This document shows, piece by piece, positions 27,660-39,460 of a stretch of DNA of 64,000 nucleotides. The DNA is from Gymnogyps californianus (Eukaryota; Chordata; Aves; Accipitriformes; Cathartidae), in NCBI RefSeq assembly GCF_018139145.2, contig NC_059471.1:214415494-214479493 (forward strand), written 5' to 3'. The notes beneath the pieces were generated by a model. The model did no database searches and had not been told where the DNA came from. It saw nothing but the letters and a program-made list of their open reading frames with translations. A program made the position numbers and the translations under genes. Position 1 is the stretch's first letter, and each line of letters begins with the position of its first letter.

Positions 27660-28811
27660 TGTGGTGGGTTGACCCTGGCTGGATGCCAGGTGCCCACCAA
27701 AGCCGCTCCATCACTCCCGCTCCTCAGGTGGATAGGGGAGAGAAAATATAATGAAAGGCTCGTGGGTTGAGATGAGGACAGGAAGATCACTCCCCAGTTA
27801 CCGTCACGGGCAAAACAGACTCGACTTGGGGAAAAATTAGTTTAATTTATTACTAGTCAAATCAGAGCAGGATAATGAGAAGTAAAACCAAATCTTAAAA
27901 CACCTTCCCCCCACCCTTCCCTTCTTCCCGAGCTTAACTTTACTCCTGAATTCTCTTACCTCCTCCCCAGTGGCACAGGGGGACGGGGAATGGGGGTTGC
28001 GATCAGTTCATCACACGTTGTTTCTGCCGCTCCTTCCTCCTCAGGGGGAGGGCTCCTCACACTCTTGCCCTGCTCCAGCTGGGGTCCCTCCCACGGGAGA
28101 CAGTCCTCCATGAACTTCTCCAACGTGAGTCCTTCCCACAGGCTGCAGTTCTTCATGAACTGCTCCAGCGTGTGTCCCTTCCACAGGGTGCAGTCCTTCA
28201 GGAACAGACTGCTCCAGCGTGGGTCCCCCATGGGGTCACAAGTCCTGCCAGCAAACCTGCTCCAGCCTGGGCTCCTCTCTCCGTGGGTCCACGGGTCCAC
28301 AGGTCCTGCCAGGAGCCAGCTCCAGCGTGGGCTTCCCACAGGGTCACAGCCTCCTTGGGCATCCCCCTGCTCTGGCATGGGGTCCTGCACGGGCTGCAGG
28401 TGGAGATCTGCTCCACTGTGGACCTCCATGGGCTGCAGGGGGACAGCCTGCCTCACCATGGTCTTCCCCATGGGCTGCAGGGGAATCTCTGCTCCGGCAC
28501 CTGGAGCACCTTCTCCCCCTCCTTCTTCACTGACCTTGGTGTCTGCGGAGTTGTTCCTTTCACATCTTCTCAATCCTCTCTCTCTGGCTACAACTGCTAC
28601 TCCCCTGTAACTTCTTTTCCCCTTTCTTCAATCTGTTATCCCAGAGGTGCTACCACTGTCGCTGATGGGCTCGGCCTTGGCCAGCAGCGGGTCTGTCTTG
28701 GAACCGCTGGCATTGACTTTATCGGACATAGGGGAAGCTTCTGGCAGCTTCTCACAGAAGCCCCCCTGTAGCCCCCCTGCTACTAAAACCTTGCCACGCA
28801 AACCCAATACA
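27660..28811 (-). mobile_element. Solo LTR, ERVL-like, 1152 bp, antisense to SFMBT2
   Basis: A complete LTR. On the plus strand it begins TGTGGTGGGTTGACCC and ends AACCCAATACA; read on the minus strand, its own sense, it runs from TGTATTGGGTTTGCG to ACCCACCACA. The termini are TG...CA and it is flanked by ATAGG. The minus-strand AATAAA (plus-strand TTTATT at 27846-27851) near the 3' end supports the orientation. Its middle (about 28073-28430) holds degenerate 45-49-bp units starting CTCCAGCGTGGGTCC. There is no gag, pol or env sequence, primer site or second LTR, so it is a solo LTR left by recombination. I recognise it as an LTR type widespread in birds and infer ERVL from the 5-bp duplication. 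A related fragment lies at 39461-39688. Confidence 0.93.
28073..28430. repeat. Degenerate 45-49-bp tandem units inside the LTR
   Basis: Successive units begin CTCCAGCTGGGGTCC, CTCCAACGTGAGTCC, CTCCAGCGTGTGTCC and CTCCAGCGTGGGTCC; the first four measure 45, 45, 49 and 48 bp. Later units (CTCCAGCCTGGG, CTCCAGCGTGGGC, CTCTGGCATGGG) are more irregular. The repetition explains why open frames of over 200 codons appear on both strands across it (plus 27990-28610, minus 27956-28573). Confidence 0.8.
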
Positions 28812-31800
28812 ATAGGATTTGGACTAGAAAGACCTTTGTTGTGTGAAAGACCAAGTATGGACCTTCTTAGGAAAGAGAGAGAGAGTCTGTGGGCAGTACG
28901 TTGGTTTTTTACACATCAGGGATTAGATTCACCTGCTGTAGAGCAGGCATCGAAAAGACAGTTCAACATGAGCTATTGCTTTCTCTTTATGATTGGTGGA
29001 GAAAAGGGGATGCCTAAGACAAGTCTAACGTAGGTGAGATGTAATGACGTCCTCATAAGCCTATTTTTTCCACTCAGAGGGGTTGAAAGCAACGAACACA
29101 GACCTGGTTGTCTAACTTTTGAACATCTGAAGCCAGTTAACGTGACTCCTTGACTGATAACAGGAACAGCCTTAGACTGTATATCAAAGCTGTTATGAAT
29201 CTCCTCTGAAGAGATGCTGAGGACACACAGCTCCTCCCAAATCAGGCTGCGTGTTCAATTGCTGTCAAATGAGGATGTTCAGTTATACATCAGTTCTGCA
29301 GGTTGTGACAGTGCTTTGCCTACCCTTGACTTGGACGCTGCATATGCAACCTTCAGCTTTATTTCCCTTTGTGTCTGGGCTCTGATTTTTCTGTGTTGAT
29401 CCACCTCTGGGACCTGCCAGGTTGGGTTTCACCTTGCACAGCAGTTTGAGATCGGTCTTTCAAGATGCAGAGCATCTCATATAAAGGAGATCCCATGGAT
29501 CCAAATATCTACGATATTTTGGATGGAGAAGTCCCTTTTCTGAAGCCATCCACACCCTAGCACCCACTTAATGTACAAGAATGTGCAGGAGGGTCCTTAG
29601 GAAATAGCATCCTGGCTGTCTTCTCCAAATGGCAACTTTCAGGGACTTTGTATGTCTCGTGAGCCCTTTTAACTGAGCTCAAAGGGGTCATAGCTTATTT
29701 TTTCCGTCAGATGTATATCTAAATCCAAAATAAGCCTCCTTGCTAGTGCAAATTGGCACAGGCTGCTTGACACAGAGCCACTGATGGTCTTGCCTCGACT
29801 GTTTATGCAGGAAGAGATTGTCTCGTTTTATTTTACTTTCTGTTTAAAGACAAATTGGCAGTCATTTTAATTGCTTACTCCTTGTTAACCTAAATACAAA
29901 TTGACACAATACACTTTGTTCAATTACCTGCAACCCTATCACTTAAACAAAATGCTTTACGCTCTTTTAACCGTGCGATTTAGTGTCTGTATACTTGCCA
30001 GCATAAGTGAGCTGCCACTAATTAAATGCGTATATGATATTACTTGCTGGTTATTGAGACCATTGGAGTTGTCTTTATCTCTCGAAGTTTGTTGACACTG
30101 TCCAAAGAAGTTGCTGCTTGATTTCACTGATTTTGGGCAAAGTCGCCCAAAATGCCACTTTCTTCTTCTTTCCTATGCTTCACTGCCATCACGGTAGAAA
30201 ACAAGGGTCTGTTTTCAGCGTGCTCTCTCTGGGGAGCAGGGGAGCATCCAGCAGGGTTTTCCAAAACTCAGACTTTTTGTTAGTTGAAACAACAGGCTGG
30301 CTGCAGCTTGGGGCAAAGTCATATTGTATTGAGTATTTCCCTGTTTGGCATCATTTAAACCAAAAAGGAAGAAACAAGGTGAGTCGTTTCCCTCCCTGCG
30401 CTTCAAGCTGATCAGAGCTCCTGCAAGTGAGGGATATCTGGAGCAACGAGGCTGTAAAATAATGAACAGTTAGATAAAGAGTGCACTTATTAACACTTGT
30501 GACCACTGCACATGCTGTAAACAAAGACTTGAAATGTATATTCCCATTAATAACCAGACAGTTGAGGAACTAAAAATACCGCCCTGAAAGGTTAACATTT
30601 CCCTTTAAGTGTGTTTAAATTCGTATGCATATCCTTGATGTCTGTTCTGAAGTAGCGAGGTTTGATATAGTGGAAGTATAAATACATCCACTTCCAGTGA
30701 GTGATTCTGCAAATCCTATTTTGATAAGGTCTTAAATCTGTTGAGATCGGAGCATAAAATTCTCTTGTACTGTCAGTGCTAGGTGAAAACAGTGCTTGCC
30801 AATTCTTTTTTTTTATACATATTTTTTATTTCCTCCTTTGGAGTTGTAAGATACAGCAGTAAATCTTTGCTAGCTAGTAAATATATATGGTTATTAGATG
30901 TACAGAATTTAAATGCAAATTGGGCCAAACTGAACTGTGATGTAAGTGCGTCAAGCCAAACTGACAAAAGAAGAGCTTCACACTGTTCACTCCGTATCAA
31001 GATTCAAGTTTATTATTGAGTAAATGTTCATTTCCATTTTAATAATTGTTGCAATCTGTCTACCTATCTTGTCTCTTTAGGACCTTGATATGAGTGTTTT
31101 GCAATAACTTGTTATGTGCAGGATAACAATGTGTTTTCTAGGGCAGAAGTAAATCCAATATAATGTTCTTCATCATAGTATTGTTTCCTACATTGTTTCC
31201 TTTGATTCGTAGGCATTTCACTGCACTGAACCATAAAGGGCTTGTTAATATAATGATTTAATAATATTAAACCTATTTAAAGAAACTCACTGAAAGCAAT
31301 GTGAATCTGCACGAAGATATTGCCTGAAAGTATAACGATGAAAATTCATAAGTGTAAGTCTTTGAATTGGTGTGATACTCTGGTTTGAGTGTGGTACCAA
31401 CAAATGGGTCTGGGCAGAGATCTAGCTGAAATGTTCCTTCCCACACCTACCCCCACCCACTGCAAAAAAACCCCAACCCCACAATAAAAAAGAAAGACTT
31501 TCCAATGCACAGAAGCCTTGGTAAAGAACTTTCTGGTTTTGTTCAAACATTACTAATTTTGGCTGAAAACCTGAGGCTCCTCAAACTAGAAAACATCAGG
31601 TATTTCGAGAATTGAAAATCAAAGGAGACTTTTTGTTATTTTCAAGTAATGAGATAGTACGGTTCTCGTTTCTTCAGCAGAAAATGAAGGACGTGCATTT
31701 TTCTGGGTTTTACTCCAGGATATAAAACACAATCTTCCTCAAACGTGCCCCTGCTAGTTGCTTTTGTGTTGAATTTATCCACGCTGTACAGCTTGGGATA

Positions 31801-31926
31801 TACACACTATTCATTTCATTTGTACTATCCATTTTTATGACATAGGAACTTAAGTCTTTCAAAAATGTTTGATCCCCAAACAGTCACCTCTTGGTTTTGT
31901 TGGTTTTTTTGTTGTCATCGCTTTAG

Positions 31927-32024
31927 ATATCTATTGTCTGAAGACTATATCTGAGTGGAAATGCGCTCTGGAAAAATCCCTTAATGATGCAGCAAATTTT
32001 CCTCTTCCAATGGAAGTGTTCAAG
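31927..32024 (+). CDS. SFMBT2: SFMBT2 exon: N-terminal arm of MBT repeat 3
   Basis: A 98-nt exon between CGCTTTAG and GTAAAA. Its first two bases join the G left by the previous exon to make a GAT (Asp) codon; 32 residues follow, from [12 protein letters not shown] through [11 protein letters not shown] to PLPMEVFK. It ends on a codon boundary. The segment is the helical arm preceding the MBT3 barrel. [10 protein letters not shown] and FPLPMEVFK match the SFMBT2 family closely, but the first residues read DIYCLKTIS where I recall EIYPLKMAS in mammals, so the 5' end of the exon is the least conserved part. Splice phases match both neighbours, which argues against misplacing the start. It is followed by the 12-kb intron that splits MBT3. 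Confidence 0.95.
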
Positions 32025-32475
32025 GTAAAAGATACACATTTTTCCTTCACTTACAGAACCCACGATGAATAAATATCATGCAGTGTTTAGCGGCTTATGT
32101 TAAACTTTTGCAGGAAAGGCTGTTGCTCTAATACATCACCATGAAAGGTCAGAAGTGAGATGTTTCTGTAAAATGCGGTTTTATGTGTGGACTTTCCATT
32201 CTGAGAACCAATTTCTTGCAGTCAGTGTTTTCTAGGGGCTGGGGGTGATCAGCACTGACTTCTCCAACATTATTTATAATGTGTCTTATTCTGTTAGACC
32301 TGTGCAAAGACATCGTATACAACCATGAAGTTGTAAGGCTGCGAATATGAAAGTTGACATAAGCTGGACAGATTTCTGTGAGCCTTGCACCAAAACTTTC
32401 ATCTGATCACAAGCCACAAGGCAGAGAAACCTCCTTCAGGGACATATAGTGGAAGTGGGAGATAATTTTGCTCCC

Positions 32476-32477
<2 letters not shown>

Positions 32478-32508
<31 letters not shown>
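32478..32508. repeat. T homopolymer, 31 bp
   Basis: An uninterrupted run of 31 T beginning about 450 bp after the exon that ends at 32024. It is read as A on the minus strand, but no retroposon body is recognisable next to it. Its length is likely to vary between individuals and to suffer sequencing error. Confidence 0.9.
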
Positions 32509-32511
<3 letters not shown>

Positions 32512-32905
32512 TTCTCACTCTGGTTTTTAATAGTTAGAGATGTGCTTCAGCCCTGAGGCACCGGCTTTAATTTCCCGTCCAAATCTGCACTGCTATTAAT
32601 CATGACGGCTCCAGATAATCCTGATTTCTAGCTGTGCCCGTCTGGTTTCTAACAGTTACATCCTGGCTGCAGTGGGATGGGCAGCGTGGCTGTAGGTGCG
32701 AGAGGATGCTCAGGGAGGTGTGTTGAAGCACAGCGGTGCCCCACTGTCTCTGGTGTCACCTCCTGCTTGGGGACCTGGTGGACCACGGTGCCCTCCCCAC
32801 CACCGTTCCTGGCTCATCCAGCCTGGGGACCCTCTGGGTTCCTTCCCTGCCCTTAAGCGACATTGCAGTGGGACACCCCAAAACACCCGTGCAATTGGTG
32901 CAATT

Positions 32906-33028
32906 CATGTGTAGATGTGGCGCTTAGGGACGTGGGTTAGCGGTGGATTTGGCAGTGTTAGGTTTACAGTTCGACTCGATGATCTTAAAGGTCTATTCCA
33001 ACCTAAATGATTCTATGATTCAATGATT
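32906..33028 (+). mobile_element. CR1 retrotransposon 3' tail, 5'-truncated
   Basis: The stretch contains the typical CR1 3' end: GTGTAGATGTGGCGCTTAGG, then GTTAGGTTTACAGTTCGACTCGATGATCTTAAAGGTC, then TTCCAACCTAAATG, finishing with the octamer-like terminal repeats ATTCTATG and ATTCAATG. CR1 is the dominant LINE family of birds and reptiles, and most copies are short 5'-truncated tails like this one. No reverse transcriptase coding sequence is present. The left boundary is approximate, set where similarity to the CR1 tail fades; the orientation is the same as the host gene. Confidence 0.88.
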
Positions 33029-36000
33029 GTGTAATTGGAAGAAGGCACTCATTGTGTCCCATCCTGGCTGGCATGCCACGAAACCCCGGTGCCACCTTCA
33101 TCCTTCCCGCAGGGATGTGCCAGCAGCTTCCCGTGAGGAATCCAGGCTCCTCGCGCAGCTGAGATGCACTCGAATTAGCAACATTAATTTGGGAACGCTT
33201 TGCTAACGGCCCAGGCAGTGGCTCATTTGCTTGCAATGTGAAAGCTCTGCTAGGCTGGGAGAAGTGGGATGATTTGTGCATTGGCTTTCGGCACGAACGT
33301 GGGTTTGAGAAGCCCTGTGTTGTGATGGGAGTGGCGTGCGGAGAGTTTTGATGCTCTGCCATTTATTTCACACAACGCTTCAATCCGCCAACTCTATTAA
33401 AGTTTGCATTTGCAGTTTCAAGATCAAAAATGCATTGTGTGGGGCAGGGATTAAATCACTATAGGGAGTGCCTAATGTGTAAATTTTATTCCTGCCTATA
33501 TGAAAGAGTGAAGAATGTTCTGATGAGGGTCATAAAACATCCTTTTTTTTTTTAAAGTTTATAACTAACAGCTGTTTTGCTGCCTCTTCTCAGCATGCCA
33601 GACTTATACCCACTTATTTTAATTATTGCATGAGGGTCATAAATTTAAATTCAGCAAATCCCAGTTGCTGTGCCATGCAGTTGGAGCTTGCAAAGGTATT
33701 CCTCTTAGAAGACAATGCAAACCATTGGAACGCTTGAATGGCCCAAGAGGAGAGTTACTTTGGGGTCAAACGTGACAAAAAGGCAGGATTAGGTCAATGG
33801 GGCTTCTTTATTTGTAATTTGAAAACTGAGCAGAAGGTGAGCTGAATTCAGTGTCTGATGTTATCTAAGCCCCTGGTGCTGGTGCTGGGAAGGCAGGAGG
33901 CTGAATAAATTGTTTGTGTGTGGGCATCACTCTATTCTGCCCATTTAAGGTGAATCAACCCCATCTTGTGCCTCTTAATTAAGGAGAAAAATATGAGAGC
34001 TTGTCCGTGCCTGTGAGCATGTCTTCCTCTAGTAATGACTTAAGTATGAGTTAAGGAAAGGCTTTAGGAGACTATATGAGAGTACACTTGTTTGATCTTA
34101 CAAGATAAGCCAATATTTATGTGTGAGACCTTCAAGGAGAATCCCAGATCCCAGCAAAAAGTGTCAAATCCAAAGGTGTCTTTTTAAAAATTTTTTTTTT
34201 AAACTTTTTAAAGATTTTTTTGCAAACCCAGCACAGAAGTAATGTCTCTAGATGGTGCCTGGGGCTCCGTGCTACTGTAACTGTCTGTGTTAGATGAGAT
34301 GTAAAACACAGGGTTTGACAGCTGGCAACTGTTAAAGATCTTCTGGAAAGCTGGAAATGTTTACTTTGGCGGACATGGTAAACTGCACACCGAGCAATTA
34401 TGTTCCGCATTTTCCACATTTCCCTACAGAAATCCCTCACTGAGGAGAGCGTAAGTGTGTGCTTGCTCTACAGACATGAGCGGTCCCTAGGGTGAGCACG
34501 TGCTCATTTGGCTGGATTACGATTTAAATTACTGTTGTCCTTTGAGCTGTGCACGACTGTGGGCAGTGTCACTAATGCGGCATCAAACTGGTCCCGGGTG
34601 GTGGTGCCGGGAAAGCAGATCCGCGTTTGTAGTGCGAGAAGTGGCTCCTCTTATGGGTCTACCAGCCCATTGTTGCTGTTGGTGGTGATGCTCTTTGGTT
34701 TTGGTGTAATAGGGTTGGGTTCTGCCCGAGACCTCATAAACCACGGATTTGAGCCTGAATTATCAACGCTCGGAAGTGTGGCAGAGCTGAACTTGCGTGT
34801 GGTGGTTCAGCAGCAGATCAAAAAGTCCTTTGCAAAAGCGCAGCCCTGATCCCCTCTTGGTGTCCAAGGAGAGGGCACCAGCCACCAGACCACACGAGCT
34901 GGTTGCAAAAATCAGGGGGAAGGCTGCAAACAGGATCTTCTTGTTTTCTGGTGCTGTTTTACACTTGGCCATATGTTGAAAGTGTTTATAAAATGCTTTA
35001 GGATCCTTTGAGAAAGAACGTGATGTTCAACTGCCAGAAAATGCTGCTATTATATAGCTACTAAAGATAGTGTTTTGCAAACTGCACATCCTGGAATAAT
35101 TTTTTTCTTCACAAAAGCTTTTTGCAACACACCCGCTATTTTGCCGTTCTGTTCCTTTCAGAAAACATGTTGATCCTTAAAGAAAACTAAATACAGACAG
35201 GATTTTCAAGGGTGTTTGAATGATTTAGGAGCACAAATCCTTCCGAAAGGCCACAACCCAAGGAGATGTGTCCTTTGCTGTTTCTGCTCTGATTTCAGGG
35301 TGCTGTAGGGATCCCCCGTGCTTGGCTAGGTACTGGTCATAAATGATGGCTTAGGCTTCAGAGGACACCTGAGAAAACGGCCAGGGCTTTGGGTATGAAT
35401 AAGGGTGGTCAAACTGTTACCGGGGCCTGATTTCAAGTTAAGCGTGACAATTCCAGCCATTTGCTTCAGTGATGGCATTGCTGGTGCTCTTTAAGAGAGA
35501 GCCTTGCATCGGGAAGCCAGACTCCGAACACAGCACCTTCTAGCCCTAATATTTATGAATCACTGCATTTTTTAGAGATAAAGCCCTGTAGCTTGGGTAA
35601 GATGAATGTTGGACACGGATCATGGGATTTAGTTTCCTAGAGAGAGGCAGATAGTGTCCTGGGGATCTTCTCTGACATCCCATTACGCTTCCCCTGGTCT
35701 CCTGTGCCATATCTGTGGGTCCCACGCGGATGTTGTGGATCCTCAGGTGTCTTTCAGCTCACCCCAGACACCTCTGTTTGGGCAACTAAATCCTACCCAG
35801 GATTTGGGGTGCTGATCATCTTTCCATAGATGTTGCGTATGGGGATCCTATTCCCAATTCCCTCCGATTGCTGTAAAGTGGGTCCTGATGACTCGCTCGG
35901 GTGGAGCTGTCACCAGCCACATCCCTAACCCAAACTCTGTTAAACTGCTTGAAGAGCACAGACGCTTAGGAGGGAGAGGTGTTGTCTAAGACAGGTGGCA

Positions 36001-39000
36001 ATTCCTGATTTATAGCCTTTGGTCCCATTCCTTTTGTCTCCACCCTCTGGTCCTCCTTTCCTAAAGTTGTTGTTTTTTTCCAGCTTGAAATTGTTCTCTC
36101 TCTGGCAAAAAAAGCTCTCTCTACACTATGCCCAGCCCACTGTGCCCCTATTTCTAACTGGAGCTTTTGGATGTTTCCTGTAATCAGTAATAGTATTAAT
36201 TAATGGTAAGACTAATGACATGGAAGGGATCAGTTGGGACAAATCTCTCCTAAAGAGACTGATGGCAAGAGCTGCCATCACCCAGGCAAGAGCTGCCCCC
36301 TAAAATTCAGGACAGAGTGGTAGTTCTAGTTCTACACTCAAAAGTAAGAAGATAAATATTAAACAGGTCTCCTTCCCCTCCTCTAAAATATAATTTTTCC
36401 ATCAGATGAATTGTGCATTTTAATTACAAGAGTAAGATGGACTATTTCTCCAAGACTTTGATTTTTTTTTTAAAAAGGAGGACAACATCTCTCAAAAGTT
36501 AATAAACCCTTTGGGTGTTTTAGGGTGTTTTCTTCCATTATTTGATATTTTGGAGGAGTTTAAGTGTAGAATAGAGAAACCGAAGTGTTACTTTCTGCTC
36601 GGAGACAATCCTGATGTGGCTATATGAATAAACTTGAAGTCCAACCGGGTTTTTCTGTCTTCAGCCCCACTAATAGATGGGCACGTGCTGATGCGGTAGC
36701 TTAAAAGGAACGTGCTTTTGGTTTCACTTGGAAGCCAAATCCCAGCATAAGCAATCCCCAGCCCCTTCATGCACTGACGGCTTGGCTGGCCCTCGCTGCG
36801 CACGCTGTGCTTTAATAACCTGCGAGTCGCCATGTTGTTTGTAGGCTGCCAGATTATTTATACTCCATCTGTTCTTCCCCGTCCGTAGCACTCGCCAGCC
36901 CTTCTCCCTGACTGCTATTTGCCTGGCGTGAAGACATGCATGGCGTCCCGATCCCTCTGTTTTTCGGCTGCCTTTTGACCCGCTCCTATGTCAGTTCGTT
37001 AAAGCCATTTATCTTTGTAAGACCTAATAACAGTCGTTAGGAGTATACCGCAAAGGTCCTTACAAACGTAGCTGCCTTCATGGCTCTTGGGAGCAAGGAT
37101 GTCTCTGATACCAAAGGTGCCCCTCAGGTGAGATGGAGTCTGGTGGTAGCTCTGTGGACCAGGGAAAAGTTCTAACCTCTCTGCAGCTCCCTCCTGACCG
37201 TGGTCTTTGCAAGGAAACGGGTGGGGAGAGCAATCCAAGGAGATGAATGAAGCCAAGCCCGATCTGAGATGCCCTGAGGGTCTGTTTGGCAGCACCGTAT
37301 GAAAGTCAGGGTTAGAAGAGAAATGCTGGAGACAGTTCAAGCAAAGCAGACGGGCCGAGTGGGAACCGGGTCCCTCAGCCTTCCTCGTCCCTCTGGCTGT
37401 ATGTTTAGCACATGTGGTTTTCTTTCTCCATTACGTGCTGGGGTCTCTCAGAATGGTGAGAGGTTAGCAAAAGGGCCTGATCCAGTTTACTTACTGCATC
37501 CAGGCTTGGCGTGGGGGAATTTGTGCGTGACAACCTGAGCTCTTGCCTCCTGTATCCTTGGGCATGGCAGTGTTTTCTACTGAGAAGGGCTAATGTGCAC
37601 CTAACAACCAGAGTCTGCTCCCGTGTAGGGGGTGGGTGATTCCTAAAAGTCATCCATCTAAAGATGGGTCATTTTTCTTAAAGAAAGCAAAAGTCAGCTC
37701 TGGTCCGTAGCTGTTTTGCAGGGTGGTTGCAGCCCACGGTGTGCACTGAATTTGTTCTGATCCTCTCCTCTAACAAATTCCCACTGATTTCTCAAGAATG
37801 ATTACTGCCATGATGTTACTGAGGGCAGACTCAGTCCAAACAAGTGGCTATGAGGACTCAGTCACTTTTCACGGCTGAGGTGCTTATTTAGGGGTGTGAA
37901 AAGAGACACCGATGGTTTCACTCTGAGCACTCAAGTAGGTGTTCCCACCTGTGTTTTCCTTTCCACTTGACTTTCCCACCTGTGAAGAGGGACCTGTGCG
38001 TGTGACACAACCAGGTTTCGTTAGTGAACGCTTGTGGAGTGGTATGGCAGTCCTGAATGCTGTAAGACATTAAAAAACCCAAACCAAACACGGAAAAAAA
38101 AAAACCCAAGTGGATGCATATCTGTCTCTTTTACCTCTGCCACCCGTGCTTCCACCGCCCAGGCGAATCAAAGCAGGCGCTGCGTAGGAGGGGATCTTTG
38201 CCCTAATGCCATCTGCGGCGGGCCGAGCCATACGGAGAAGGTGTATTTGGATTTAGACTGGCTACTCTGCAATGTTGCTGTTTCTATGGTAACTATTTTT
38301 TATTCAACAGGAGGAGCTTAAAATCTGTAGGGCTAAATTTGATCCTAGGCAGAAGCATCTGCAGTTTTTAAGGGGCTCTTCAGTAGGTGCAGTCCGTAGC
38401 TGGCTCTCGTGCTCATTACTTCAGGGTCATGGTATCTCTAAAGCCTCCTTCCCGGCACCCTTTCCTCTTCATCCCACCCCACATCTCTACATTTTGGTCT
38501 TTCTGTGACTGCACTTGTCAAACTGAGGGACAATTTGCTCGTGTTGTGTCTTACTGAGGGATTTCTGTCTCCCTGCAGAGAGTGTGTCTTTAGGGAAAAT
38601 TACTCCGTGTTTAGCAAAGGAAGTTGATGAATCGCAAACAAGACTGATTCATCTGCAAATAATGCAAAGGTTTGCATTTGGGAGGGTTTCTTTCTTTATT
38701 TTTTTTCTCAATTAAAAAACAAATGCCAGATTCCTGCAGAGGCAGTTTAACCACTGCTATTACTGTGTTTGTGACTGGTTACCACACATGAGCTTTGTGA
38801 TTAAAATTAGGCTATTAGAAGCAGCCAGTTTCTTGGAGAATTAGAGAAAACACTGGGGGAAGCGATTTCTTTGAAAACAAAAACTGAATCAAATAATATG
38901 TTTCCAATCATACCAGATGGGGCCCACTTCTTTTGTGTCTTTTAGTAGGGTAAACCAGGAGAGATGTGACTGAAGGCAATAGCATTTCACACTGTTACAG

Positions 39001-39460
39001 TTGGTGAGGATTAAAGGAGGCTCAGGTCAATCAGTTATTAAGTGCGCAGTGTTTCTAATCAGCCTCTCAACTTTGCAACTTTTTGGCATTCAGACTTAGT
39101 TGTGAATTTTGCACAAAGCTGCAGTCTTATAATTGGTGTGAATCTGACTATCCTGGACCGAAGGAGCCCTGACTTTTAGAGTATTTGAAAATTGGAATTC
39201 AAATTAGAGCCTTTTCCTCTTATCTATACACTGTGTAAGCTGCTGGGTTTAAAGCAAGATGACTCCAGTGTTCTATCTTGAGCCGAATGGGCTAAAAATG
39301 AGCGTTTCACAATCTGAAGGCAATGCCCTTCCTTGGGTTTGTGGACACAGCTAGAGCAACCAGCCCATAGTACAGCTTCCCTGAATGTTATGGGCAAAAG
39401 CAGCTTAGCCAAGTCCCCCTCCTCTATCTGCATTACCCAGTGCACTGTAAAATTACCTGA

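Larger units (their letters stand above)
27655..28816. repeat. 5-bp target-site duplication ATAGG around the LTR
   Basis: ATAGG occurs at 27655-27659 immediately before the LTR's TG and again at 28812-28816 immediately after its CA. This perfect 5-bp duplication marks retroviral-type integration and fixes both ends of the element. Confidence 0.9.
24454..31926 (+). other. SFMBT2: SFMBT2 intron, 7473 bp
   Basis: The intron runs from GTAAAG to a T-rich acceptor ending CTTTAG. It hosts the solo ERVL-like LTR at 27660-28811. Flanking it are a pyrimidine-rich tract (about 26700-26960), a small inverted repeat AGTCAAGT/ACTTGACT at 25965-25986, a C-rich stretch at about 31440-31485, and AT-rich segments at about 29800-30080 and 30460-30640 that look like candidate regulatory sequence. 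A 99-codon open frame at 27340-27639 stops just before the LTR; I do not recognise it. No coding exon was recognised. Confidence 0.85.

Noticed and set aside
28172..28771. 199-codon plus-strand frame as a host gene
   Set aside because: It lies entirely within the LTR, opposite to LTR sense, and follows from the internal repeat units.
28812..31926. Internal retroviral gag/pol next to the first LTR
   Set aside because: The sequence directly beyond the ATAGG duplication is unique, and no protease, reverse transcriptase or integrase motif is visible on either strand.
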